Source of the DNA: JANOAR01 sp031411235
GTDB lineage: Bacteria; Verrucomicrobiota; Verrucomicrobiia; Verrucomicrobiales; Verrucomicrobiaceae
DNA: 32,209 nt
Reading direction: 5' to 3'
Assembly (NCBI GenBank): GCA_031411235.1
Contig: JANOAR010000213.1
Location: forward strand, 1 to 32,209
Made by a program: the position numbers and the translations under genes. The stretch's first letter is position 1; each line of letters starts with the position of its first letter. This document shows, one piece after another, positions 15,757-23,254 of the stretch. Under the pieces are notes generated by a model. That model saw only the letters and a program-made list of their open reading frames with translations. It was not told the DNA's origin and searched no databases.

Positions 15757-16326
15757 TCACCCCACGGCCATCTTTGCCTCGATGCACAGGCGCAACTGAT
15801 GCCGCACGCGCACTAGCAGCGTGCGGATAGCCATGGCGCTGCGGCCTGTTTGAGTGCCGATCTCATCGCTTGTGAGTTCGCGCTCGTAACGCATGGCAAC
15901 GACCTCGCGGAGGTTTTTGGGCAAGTCTTCGACACATGCTTTCAGGTGTTCCGCCTCATCGCTAGGTTCTTCATTCGCCGCCGCGCGGGTCAGTTCCCAG
16001 CGCAGGTGCTCGCCATAGCGCTCGCGACGTACGGTCTCGCGGGCATAGGCCTTCATGCGGTCACGCAAGAGATTAAAAGCCACGGCGCGAACCCATGCCT
16101 GGAGACTGCCGCCCCTGAAGTCGTCGATATGCTGGTAGGCGAAAACAAAGGCGTCGTGGGCCACCTCGTCGATGAGATCGGGCACCGGAGCGCGCAGGGC
16201 GATGAAGGAACGCAGCGCCTGCAAGTGCCTGCCCAGCAGTGCGCGAAACGCGGCATCATCGCCTGTGCTGGTGCGATGCACGAGCTGGTCGTCATCGAGT
16301 TCGTCGTAGTTTTTCAGCGAGGGCAT
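15757..16326 (-). CDS. ECF-type RNA polymerase sigma-70 factor
   Basis: The 189-residue protein has a sigma-70 region 2 (DDAAFRALLGRHLQALRSFIALRAP, then DLIDEVAHDAFVFAYQHIDDFRGGSLQAWVRAVAFNLLRDRMKAY) and a region 4 helix-turn-helix (LPKNLREVVAMRYERELTSDEIGTQTGRSAMAIRTLLVRVRHQL). Only regions 2 and 4 are present, which is the ECF layout. The start at MPSLKNYDELDDDQL is preferred over an in-frame ATG 135 bases upstream because sigma homology begins only after residue 10 of the shorter form. It is the first gene of an operon with the anti-sigma-like cytochrome protein and DUF1501, and probably controls that operon. Confidence 0.9.
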   Translation of the reverse strand: MPSLKNYDELDDDQLVHRTSTGDDAAFRALLGRHLQALRSFIALRAPVPDLIDEVAHDAFVFAYQHIDDFRGGSLQAWVRAVAFNLLRDRMKAYARETVRRERYGEHLRWELTRAAANEEPSDEAEHLKACVEDLPKNLREVVAMRYERELTSDEIGTQTGRSAMAIRTLLVRVRHQLRLCIEAKMAVG

Positions 16327-16506
16327 AGGCTCTTGGGTTGGCTCCAACTTCAGTATGGACGCTCGGGTGGGCTTTGTGGCGGAGAAAGTGAGGTTGGCGT
16401 GTTTATCTGGATCACCGTTCCGTGAAAAGCCAGCGTTGATCGTGGCGCAGACTTGCGGCAATGAAGCGCACTCCCGCTAGCCCAACCTCCGCCCCACGCC
16501 TCCGAT

Positions 16507-17538
16507 TTGAACCCCACGCTCAACGCTCCTGACGCGCCCTTCGATCTCGCGCTGCGCCCTGCCGACTTCGATGAGTTTCATGGCCAGACGAAGGTGAAGG
16601 AGCAGCTCCTCGTCATGGTGGAAGCGGCTAAGCTGCGCAATGAGCCGCTGGATCACGCACTGCTCTGCGGCCCGCCTGGGCTGGGCAAGACCACGCTGGC
16701 CAACCTCATCGCCAACGCCGTGGGCTCCAAGCTCCACACCACCAGTGGCCCGCAGATCGAGAGGGCAGGGGACTTGGCTGGCATCCTCACCAACCTCGGC
16801 GAGCGTGACATCCTCTTCATCGACGAAATCCATCGCCTGCACCCCAGCATCGAGGAGTACCTGTATCCTGCGATTGAAGACTTCCGCCTCGACATCATCA
16901 TCGACCAAGGCCCCAAGGCGCGCACGATTCGCATCGACTTGCCGCCCTTCACCCTCGTCGGCGCGACCACTCGCGCCGGCATGTTGACCGCGCCCATGCG
17001 CTCGCGCTTCGGTATTCCCAATCGCCTCGACTACTACACCGTGGAGGAGATTCAGCACATCCTCATGCGCTCGGCTCGGCTGATGAAAGTGGAGATCGAA
17101 CCCGGCGGCGCGTTGGAGATCGCCAAGCGCTCGCGGGGCACCCCGCGCGTGGCCAATCACCTGCTGCGCTGGGTGCGCGACTATGCCCAGGTGAAGGCGC
17201 AAAGCATCGTCACCGAGCCCGTCGCCTCCAAGGCACTGACGATGCGCGACATCGACAGCGATGGCCTTGATGAAATGGACACGCGTGTGTTAGAAGCGTT
17301 GATCCACAAGTTCGACGGTGGCCCCGTGGGCATGAGTTCCGTGGCGGTCGTGGTGGGCGAGGACACCAGCACCCTGGAAGAAGTGCATGAGCCCTACCTC
17401 GTGATGCAAGGCTACATCAAACGCACCCCGCGTGGCCGCGTGGCGATGCCGAGCGCGTATCGGAAGCTGGGGCTGGTGCCGAAGGTGTCGGGGCAGGCGG
17501 AGCTTTTTTTGAATGAGGAATTAAGAATTAGAAATTAG
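16507..17538 (+). CDS. ruvB: Holliday junction branch-migration helicase RuvB
   Basis: The 343-residue protein is the AAA+ motor that, with RuvA, moves Holliday junctions during recombination and repair. It has FDEFHGQTKVKEQL, Walker A GPPGLGKTT at 55-63, Walker B DEIH at D106-H109, the GATTRAGMLTAPMRSRFGI sensor/arginine-finger region and a C-terminal winged-helix domain ending in YIKRTPRGRVAMPSAYRKLGL. The start is a TTG at 16507. There is no in-frame ATG between the upstream stop (16462-16464) and the conserved N-terminus. It is divergent from the sigma factor operon. No ruvA or ruvC is in the window. Confidence 0.96.
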   Translation: MNPTLNAPDAPFDLALRPADFDEFHGQTKVKEQLLVMVEAAKLRNEPLDHALLCGPPGLGKTTLANLIANAVGSKLHTTSGPQIERAGDLAGILTNLGERDILFIDEIHRLHPSIEEYLYPAIEDFRLDIIIDQGPKARTIRIDLPPFTLVGATTRAGMLTAPMRSRFGIPNRLDYYTVEEIQHILMRSARLMKVEIEPGGALEIAKRSRGTPRVANHLLRWVRDYAQVKAQSIVTEPVASKALTMRDIDSDGLDEMDTRVLEALIHKFDGGPVGMSSVAVVVGEDTSTLEEVHEPYLVMQGYIKRTPRGRVAMPSAYRKLGLVPKVSGQAELFLNEELRIRN

Positions 17539-17690
17539 GAATTAGGAATTAGGAATTCAGCAACTGAAAATCAGTGATGAAATGTCGGCACCATCCAACA
17601 ACCTCAAGCCTTCTGTAAATCCCCCGCTGGCTGAAATGGATATTAGCGAGTCAACAATTCCTAATTCTTAATTTCAAATTCCTAATTCTC
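17517..17690. repeat. Heptamer-type AATTAGGA repeats in inverted arrangement
   Basis: Three adjacent ATTAGGA units lie in about 17535-17555 at the ruvB end. Reverse-complement copies (AATTCCTAATTC, AAATTCCTAATTC) lie at about 17658-17690, directly before the next gene. The two clusters could pair in RNA over a loop of about 100 bases and may serve as a transcription end for ruvB. Between them (17557-17655) nothing was recognised. Confidence 0.75.
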
Positions 17691-17691
17691 C

Positions 17692-18177
17692 ATGTTTCGC
17701 GAACTCACCACCCTCTGGATACGCCTGCAAGATGCGGAGTACCTGCATCTCGCGCTGGAGTCTTTGCCACTGTTTGGGCTTGGGCTTGGCTTGCTCTTTC
17801 TCGTCGTCGCCACGGCGATGGGCGAGGCGAAGAGCCGCTTGCTGGCGCTCATCATCATCGCGGTTTCCTGTGCTTCAGTGGGGCCGTATGTGAAGTATCG
17901 CACACAGTCCACGCCGCGCATTTTGATCATCTATGACAAGTCGTTTCACGCCTCCATCATCGAGCAGGCCCAGCGCCGTGCTGACTGCGTGTGGTACTAC
18001 TACGGCATGGCGGCCCTGAGCACGGCGGCCATGTTGTTTGGTCGGCAGGGGCGCTTTGGTTTTCTCATCATCGCCACCATCGCGTGTGGTGTGGCGATGT
18101 TTCTTTTCAGTGCCTGGTTGCACCGCAAAGAGTGCGAGGTGTTTCATCCCAACGTGGTGCGGGCGGCAGTGCGATGA
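17692..18177 (+). CDS. Hypothetical small membrane protein
   Basis: The 161-residue protein matches no family I recognise. It has about four hydrophobic segments: FGLGLGLLFLVVATAMG (about 28-45), LLALIIIAVSCASVG (about 49-63), AALSTAAMLFG (about 106-116) and FGFLIIATIACGVAMFLFSAW (about 122-142). The loop between segments 2 and 3 holds KYRTQSTPRILIIYDKSFHASIIEQAQRR. The gene overlaps the PAP2 gene by four bases (ATGA), implying joint translation and perhaps a joint role in lipid phosphate handling (inference). Confidence 0.75.
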   Translation: MFRELTTLWIRLQDAEYLHLALESLPLFGLGLGLLFLVVATAMGEAKSRLLALIIIAVSCASVGPYVKYRTQSTPRILIIYDKSFHASIIEQAQRRADCVWYYYGMAALSTAAMLFGRQGRFGFLIIATIACGVAMFLFSAWLHRKECEVFHPNVVRAAVR

Positions 18178-18941
18178 AGCGCGTTCCGACATGGCTCATG
18201 GCCGCTGGCCATCACCTTCGCCTTATCGCGGCTGAGGAATTATGCACTTGTGGTCGCGAGGCTACGCGCTTGCTGCGAAGTGCAGGCGACTGGTTTCAGC
18301 GCTACTTGGGCTGGTGGCTGCTGGTGCTGTTGGGCATGGCTCTTGCCATCGCGCTGGCCATTCACCCGCATGATGAAACCTGGCTCCAGGCTGTGCGAGC
18401 GACGAAGCAGACCGCTCGCCATACCACTGTAAACTCGTGGGCACGCACGCTGAGCCATGCGGGTGACTTCCTGCGACTGAATGGCGTGCTTGTTATCGGC
18501 CTCATCCTTGCGGCGCGAAAGTCTCGCCAAGGGCGCTGGCGACGTCTTGCAGTGATGTGCCTCATCAGCTCTACGTTGAGCGGCCTTAGCGCTGTATCAC
18601 TGCGTTTTATGTTAGGACGTGCGCGCCCTATTGCCCATGTGGGCGGTGGCTTCTACGGCCCCGATTTGCGAGCTGAATACCAAGGCTGCCCCTCCGGCCA
18701 CAGTGCCACGGCCTTCGGTGCAGCGGTGCCATTTGTGATCGCCGAGCCGCGCATCGGTGTGCCGATGCTCGGGCTTGCGGGTGGTGTGGCATGGTCACGC
18801 ATGTACTTGAATCAACACTTCCCCGCCGATGTCGCCGCTGGCTTGTGGGTGGCGCTGTGGTTTGGCGTGCCACTGGGCTGGGCGGCGAGGAGCGCGACAC
18901 TCGGTAGTCGCCATCTAGCTCCTCGCGGCACAGCCGTCTGA
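18174..18941 (+). CDS. PAP2-family membrane phosphatase
   Basis: The 255-residue protein has the three PAP2 motifs: an R-rich motif 1 (RFMLGRARPI, corresponding to KxxxxxxRP), motif 2 PSGH at 173-176 and motif 3 SRMYLNQHFPAD with R209, H215 and D219. Five to six hydrophobic segments are visible, starting with WWLLVLLGMALAIALAI. The family removes phosphate from undecaprenyl pyrophosphate, phosphatidic acid or similar lipid phosphates at the membrane; the substrate here is not determined. The start at MKRVPTWLM overlaps the previous stop by four bases. Motif 1 has Arg where Lys is usual. Confidence 0.87.
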   Translation: MKRVPTWLMAAGHHLRLIAAEELCTCGREATRLLRSAGDWFQRYLGWWLLVLLGMALAIALAIHPHDETWLQAVRATKQTARHTTVNSWARTLSHAGDFLRLNGVLVIGLILAARKSRQGRWRRLAVMCLISSTLSGLSAVSLRFMLGRARPIAHVGGGFYGPDLRAEYQGCPSGHSATAFGAAVPFVIAEPRIGVPMLGLAGGVAWSRMYLNQHFPADVAAGLWVALWFGVPLGWAARSATLGSRHLAPRGTAV

Positions 18942-19019
18942 GAGTGTCGCACGTCCAGGTTGTCACTTGCACCCTGGGCACCCTGCGCTACTCCAGCGCC
19001 CCCTTTCAAAAACTCACTC

Positions 19020-21401
19020 ATGGAACTCAAGATCAACGTCGCTCACGTCGAACGCATCGCCAAAGAACTTGGCATTAAAGCCATCCAGGTCGGTGCTGCC
19101 GCGCACCTGCTCAGCGAAGGGGCCACGGTGCCCTTCATCGCCCGCTATCGCAAAGAAGCCACGGGCGAGATGGACGAGGTGCAGGTTGCTGCGGTGCGCG
19201 ACCGGCTGGAACAACTCGGAGCCATCGACGACCGCCGCGCCTCTATTTTGAAGTCGCTGGAAGAGCGCAAACTGCTCACCGATGTGCTGAAGGCCAAGCT
19301 CGAAAAGGCCGACTCGCTAACCGTGCTGGAAGACATCTTCGCGCCTTACCGGCCCAAGCGTCGCACCCGCGCCACCATCGCCAAGGACAAGGGCTTGGAG
19401 CCGCTCGCCAACTTCATCGAGGCGAACCAAGAAACGCGCAGTGCCGACCTTGATGGCGAGGCGGCGAAGTTTGTCTCCGCGCCCGAGGTGGCCGAGGAGC
19501 TGCGGGTTAAAGATGCTGCCGAGGCGCTCGCTGGAGCACGCGACATCATCGCCGAGCGCGTGAGTGACAATGCGGAGGCGCGTGCCTCGCTGCGCAAAAT
19601 TTATGCCGAGCAGTCGATGGTGACGAGCAAGGTGATGATGGGCAAAGAAGAGGACGCTGAGGCGGCGAAGTTCCGCGACTATTTCGACTGGAATGAACCG
19701 CTGAAGAGCATCCCCTCGCATCGGCTTTTAGCGATACGCCGAGGCGAAACCGAGGGCTTCCTGATGATGCGCATCACACCACCTGAGGACACCTGCGTGC
19801 GCACGCTGGAGACGCAGTTTGCCCGAGCCACCACGCCCTGCGGCGAGCAGATGCGGCTGGCTGTGGGCGATAGTTTCAAGCGCTTGCTCGGGCCCAGCAT
19901 GGAAACCGAGAGCCGCCTGGAATCCAAGAAGCGCGCCGATGCCGATGCGGTGAAGGTCTTCGCCGACAACCTACGCGAACTGCTGCTCGCCGCGCCGCTC
20001 GGGCAAAAGCGTGTGCTTGGCATCGACCCTGGATTCCGCAGTGGTTGCAAGGTCGTGGCGCTCGATGCGCAGGGTAAGCTGCTGTTCAACGATGTGGTGC
20101 ATCTCATCGGCAGCGGCAATACTTTGATGCAAGCCAAGGAGCTGCTCTGCAACGTGGTGAAGCACTACGACATCGAAGCCATCGCCATCGGCAACGGCAC
20201 GGCGAGCCGCGAGACCGAGAGCTTCGTGAACAAGATCGGCCTGCCAAAGCATGTCGCCGTGCTGATGGTCAATGAGAGCGGCGCGTCCATTTACAGCGCC
20301 TCCGACGTGGCTCGCGAGGAGTTCCCTGACCACGATCTCACGGTGCGCGGAGCCGTCTCCATCGCTCGTCGTTTGATGGATCCGCTGGCCGAGTTGGTGA
20401 AGGTGGATGCAAAGAGCATCGGCGTGGGCCAGTACCAGCACGATGTCGATCAGAACCTGCTCAAAGGTGGACTCGATGACGTGGTGATCTCCTGTGTGAA
20501 TGGCGTGGGCGTCGAGCTGAATACCGCGAGCAAACAACTGCTTAGCTATGTCTCGGGGCTCAACGCCAGCATCGCTGCGAACATCGTTACGTATCGCAAT
20601 GAGAACGGCCCGTTCAAGGCCCGCAAGGATCTCGCCAAAGTGCCGCGCCTGGGCGACAAAGCCTTTGAGCAAGCCGCTGGCTTCCTGCGCATTCGTGGCG
20701 CGAGCAATCCGCTCGATGCCAGCGCCGTGCATCCCGAGCGCTACGCTCTGGTGGAGCAAATGGCCGCCGACCTCGGCTGCAAAGTTGCTGACCTGATTCA
20801 AAAAGGCGACCTGCGCAGCAAGGTGGAGCTGAAAAAATATGTGAGCGAGGGCGTGGGTTTGCCGACGCTTCAGGACATCATCAACGAGCTGGCCAAGCCC
20901 GGTCGCGATCCGCGCAAGCAGTTCGAGGTGATCAAGTTTGCCGAAGGCATCGAAAAGCCCGAGCACCTGATCGTGGGCATGAAGCTCACGGGCATCGTCA
21001 CGAACGTGGCGGCGTTTGGTGCCTTCGTGGACATCGGCGTTCACCAGGATGGGCTGGTGCATGTGAGCCAGCTCAGCGACACCTTCGTGCGCGATGCCAG
21101 CGAGGTGGTGAAGGTGGCGCAAAAGGTGCAAGTGACCGTCGTTGAAGTCGATCTGGCGCGGAAACGCATCGCGCTGTCAATGAAGACCAAGCCGGATTTT
21201 GAGAAGAAGAAGAAGCAGAGCACCGGGCCTGGGCAGGGTGGTGGAGATCGTCGCGTGGGCAGCGGTGGCACGGGTAGCTTTGCTGGCGGCGGAGGTGGTG
21301 GCCAAGTCGGTGGTGGTCGTCCACAGCCCGGCGGTGGTATGGGCAATCCGTTCGGCGGTGCTGACTGGTTTAGCCAGGCGTCGGCGAAGGGGAAGAAGTA
21401 A
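19020..21401 (+). CDS. tex: Tex family S1 RNA-binding transcription accessory protein
   Basis: The 793-residue protein matches Tex over its length. An N-terminal helical region runs from LGIKAIQVGAAAHLLSEGATVPFIARYRKEATG. A YqgF/RNase H-like domain starts near residue 331 (RVLGIDPGFRSGCKVVALDAQG). Helix-hairpin-helix segments lie near 500-580 (LNASIAANIVTYRNENGPFKARKDLAKVPRLGDKAFEQAAGFLRI). An S1 domain covers about 653-725 (TGIVTNVAAFGAFVDIGVHQDGLVH). The last 60 residues are unusually rich in glycine, which may be a lineage-specific RNA-binding tail. The ATG at 19020 is chosen because homology begins directly after it. The gene is convergent with the alcohol dehydrogenase, with 15 bases between the stops. 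Confidence 0.95.
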   Translation: MELKINVAHVERIAKELGIKAIQVGAAAHLLSEGATVPFIARYRKEATGEMDEVQVAAVRDRLEQLGAIDDRRASILKSLEERKLLTDVLKAKLEKADSLTVLEDIFAPYRPKRRTRATIAKDKGLEPLANFIEANQETRSADLDGEAAKFVSAPEVAEELRVKDAAEALAGARDIIAERVSDNAEARASLRKIYAEQSMVTSKVMMGKEEDAEAAKFRDYFDWNEPLKSIPSHRLLAIRRGETEGFLMMRITPPEDTCVRTLETQFARATTPCGEQMRLAVGDSFKRLLGPSMETESRLESKKRADADAVKVFADNLRELLLAAPLGQKRVLGIDPGFRSGCKVVALDAQGKLLFNDVVHLIGSGNTLMQAKELLCNVVKHYDIEAIAIGNGTASRETESFVNKIGLPKHVAVLMVNESGASIYSASDVAREEFPDHDLTVRGAVSIARRLMDPLAELVKVDAKSIGVGQYQHDVDQNLLKGGLDDVVISCVNGVGVELNTASKQLLSYVSGLNASIAANIVTYRNENGPFKARKDLAKVPRLGDKAFEQAAGFLRIRGASNPLDASAVHPERYALVEQMAADLGCKVADLIQKGDLRSKVELKKYVSEGVGLPTLQDIINELAKPGRDPRKQFEVIKFAEGIEKPEHLIVGMKLTGIVTNVAAFGAFVDIGVHQDGLVHVSQLSDTFVRDASEVVKVAQKVQVTVVEVDLARKRIALSMKTKPDFEKKKKQSTGPGQGGGDRRVGSGGTGSFAGGGGGGQVGGGRPQPGGGMGNPFGGADWFSQASAKGKK

Positions 21402-21416
21402 CGATGGCCCTGTGCC

Positions 21417-22535
21417 TCACAGCGCTTCCGCAAACAAGGTGGCGAAGTCCTCTTCGCCCACCGCACGCGGATTAAACGTGGCCGTCCATTGCTTTGCGGC
21501 CATCGCAGCGAGGGCGGGAATGTCCTTCGATTCAATGCCGTAGCTGCCGATGCTGCGAGGCATCCCAGCCTCGGCGAGCAGCTCGGAGACACGATCGGCG
21601 AGGTCGCCAGAGTAGTAGCTCGCGTAGATCACCGCGACCTCCGGCAGTGCGCTGTTGTAGCAAATGATGTGGGGAAGCATGACGCCGACGGCTTCGCCGT
21701 GGACGACATTGAAGAGGGCTGTGAGGGGGTTCGCGCAGGAGTGTGCGGCACCGAGCATCGAGCACTCGATGGCGGTGCCCGCGAGGGCGGCACCGAGCAG
21801 CATCTGGCCGCGTGCTTCGAGGTTGGACGGCTCGCGCAGGACACGGCTGAAGCCTTCATTCAAAAGATGAAATGCCTCGCGCGAATAGATCGAGGAGATG
21901 GCGGTGCGCTTCTTCGTCACGGCAGATTCCAGGGCGTGTGAGATGGCGTCGATGCCTGTGCAGACGGTCACGCGATGTGGCTGAGATACCGTCAACTCGG
22001 GGTCGAGAATAGCGATGCGTGCCGCAGCCTTGGGGTCGCCACAGGCCATTTTTACATGCGTCAGGGCGTCGGAAATGAGGGCATAACTCTGGCACTCGCT
22101 GCCAGTTCCTGAGGTGGTCGGGATGGCGATCATCGGCAGCATGGGCAGCGTCGCTTTGCCCACGCCCCAGTAGTCCTGCATCCGCCCGCCGTTGGTGAGG
22201 ATGAAGTTGCAACCCTTCGCGGTGTCCATGCTGCTGCCGCCGCCAAGGCCGATGATGAGGTCAGTGCCGAAGGCTCGTGCGGCCTCCACACAGCGATCCA
22301 CATCGACGGTGCTGGGGTTCTCATGCACATCGCTGAAGACCGATGCCTGGAGCCCTGCCGCGTGCAGCAGTTCCATCGCATGGGCTGGATAACCCACGCG
22401 TGTGATGCCAGGATCGCTGACTACAAGCACGCGCGTGCCGCCGAGTTCGCGAGCCAACTCACCGACTCGCGTGAGCGTGCCATTGCCAAAAATGAGCCGG
22501 GTGCGCGGCTGATGATCGAAGGGGTGGAGGAGCAT
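21417..22535 (-). CDS. Iron-containing (group III) alcohol dehydrogenase
   Basis: The 372-residue enzyme is an NAD(P)-dependent Fe-ADH. The cofactor motif LGGGSSMDTAKG and the segment PTTSGTGSE are present. Metal ligands are visible as D and H in TGIDAISHALES, and two His in MLGAAHSCANPLTALFNVVHGEAVGVMLPH. The ATG at 22535 is preferred over a TTG 24 bases upstream. It is on the same strand as the aldehyde dehydrogenase at 23255-24688, suggesting consecutive oxidation of an alcohol via an aldehyde (or the reverse). The toxin-antitoxin pair lies between the two genes. The physiological substrate cannot be told from sequence. Confidence 0.92.
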   Translation of the reverse strand: MLLHPFDHQPRTRLIFGNGTLTRVGELARELGGTRVLVVSDPGITRVGYPAHAMELLHAAGLQASVFSDVHENPSTVDVDRCVEAARAFGTDLIIGLGGGSSMDTAKGCNFILTNGGRMQDYWGVGKATLPMLPMIAIPTTSGTGSECQSYALISDALTHVKMACGDPKAAARIAILDPELTVSQPHRVTVCTGIDAISHALESAVTKKRTAISSIYSREAFHLLNEGFSRVLREPSNLEARGQMLLGAALAGTAIECSMLGAAHSCANPLTALFNVVHGEAVGVMLPHIICYNSALPEVAVIYASYYSGDLADRVSELLAEAGMPRSIGSYGIESKDIPALAAMAAKQWTATFNPRAVGEEDFATLFAEAL

Positions 22536-22574
22536 GACAAGAGTTAGCGAGCAACGCAAAAGGCAACAATACAG

Positions 22575-22814
22575 CTATGGCAGGCGGTCGTGCGGCTCGG
22601 GCTCCACATCGGGCACCATGTCGAGAAGTCGATCAAACTCGGCTAGGTCAGCACGCTGGGCACGCATTTGAAGGTAATCTTGAGTTTGCAAAACCGAGAG
22701 TTTTTCCGCTGCGGCGCTCGCGAGGAATTGATCAAAGGAATAGCCATCTTTGCAAACAAGCGCTTCGATGCCTTGGCGCAAAGACTCAGGAAAAGAGACG
22801 GAAATGGTGCTCAT
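22575..22814 (-). CDS. Ribbon-helix-helix type antitoxin
   Basis: The 79-residue protein starts STISVSFPESLRQGIEALVCKDGYSFDQFLASAAAEKLSVL, the pattern of a CopG/Arc-like ribbon-helix-helix DNA-binding domain: a short N-terminal strand, then two helices with the SxDQFLASAAAEKL signature. The acidic, proline-rich C-terminus (FDRLLDMVPDVEPEPHDRLP) would cover the toxin. Its ATG overlaps the stop of the PIN gene by four bases, the standard spacing of a toxin-antitoxin pair with the toxin first. The antitoxin frame is intact although the toxin is broken, which fits loss of the toxin first. Confidence 0.75.
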   Translation of the reverse strand: MSTISVSFPESLRQGIEALVCKDGYSFDQFLASAAAEKLSVLQTQDYLQMRAQRADLAEFDRLLDMVPDVEPEPHDRLP

Positions 22815-23230
22815 GGTTGTAGGTTGAGATGTTGCAGCGCGGTAGCAGGCGTTATCGCCTGAATGCCCATGGATTCAACGGTTGAAAAGTCTTTGGTATT
22901 ATGAGTAATGATGTAGTGCATTGAAGCAGCCAGTGCCACTTCCAATACCATGTCATCACCTGGATCGCGAATGAGGGGACGCCAACGAAAGTAGATTGGC
23001 TGATGCCAAGCGAGGGCACAAATGCCGTCGATAATAGTTTGAAGTTGTTGCGAAGTTTAATGTGGAATCAGTCCCGGACGCAGCAGGACGGCCTCATATT
23101 CCATTAGGAGAGCGACCGAAACCGCGATTCGAATACCGCCACTCCGAACAAGGCGCAGGATTCTATGACTTGCGCCTTGCTGTGACTTCAGCGCCGAGAC
23201 GAGAACATTCGTGTCGAGGATCGCGTGCAT
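22811..23230 (-). pseudogene. PIN-domain (VapC-like) toxin interrupted by an in-frame stop
   Basis: Reading the - strand from ATG 23230 gives 140 codons in one unbroken frame to the stop at 22811-22813, except for a TAA at codon 58 (23057-23059). The first part starts MHAILDTNVLVSALKSQQGA, with the PIN aspartate D6, and includes LLMEYEAVLLRPGLIP. After the stop the same frame continues with FRWRPLIRDPGDDMVLEVAL and YIITHNTKDFS, which carry the remaining acidic residues of a PIN ribonuclease. A single substitution, not a frameshift, explains the break; a sequencing error is possible. The gene precedes its antitoxin and overlaps it by four bases. PIN toxins cut tRNA, rRNA or mRNA (family knowledge). 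Confidence 0.85.
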
Positions 23231-23254
23231 CGGAAGAGAAAAAGATGGCCCGCT

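Noticed and set aside
16417..16421. GGAAC on the - strand about 90 bases before the sigma factor, resembling an ECF -35 element
   Set aside because: No convincing -10 element at 16-17 bases spacing; a five-base match is too common to call an autoregulated promoter.
21410..21422. CTGTG-CCT-CACAG small hairpin between tex and the alcohol dehydrogenase
   Set aside because: Only five base pairs, overlapping the dehydrogenase stop, with no T tract; not enough for a terminator.
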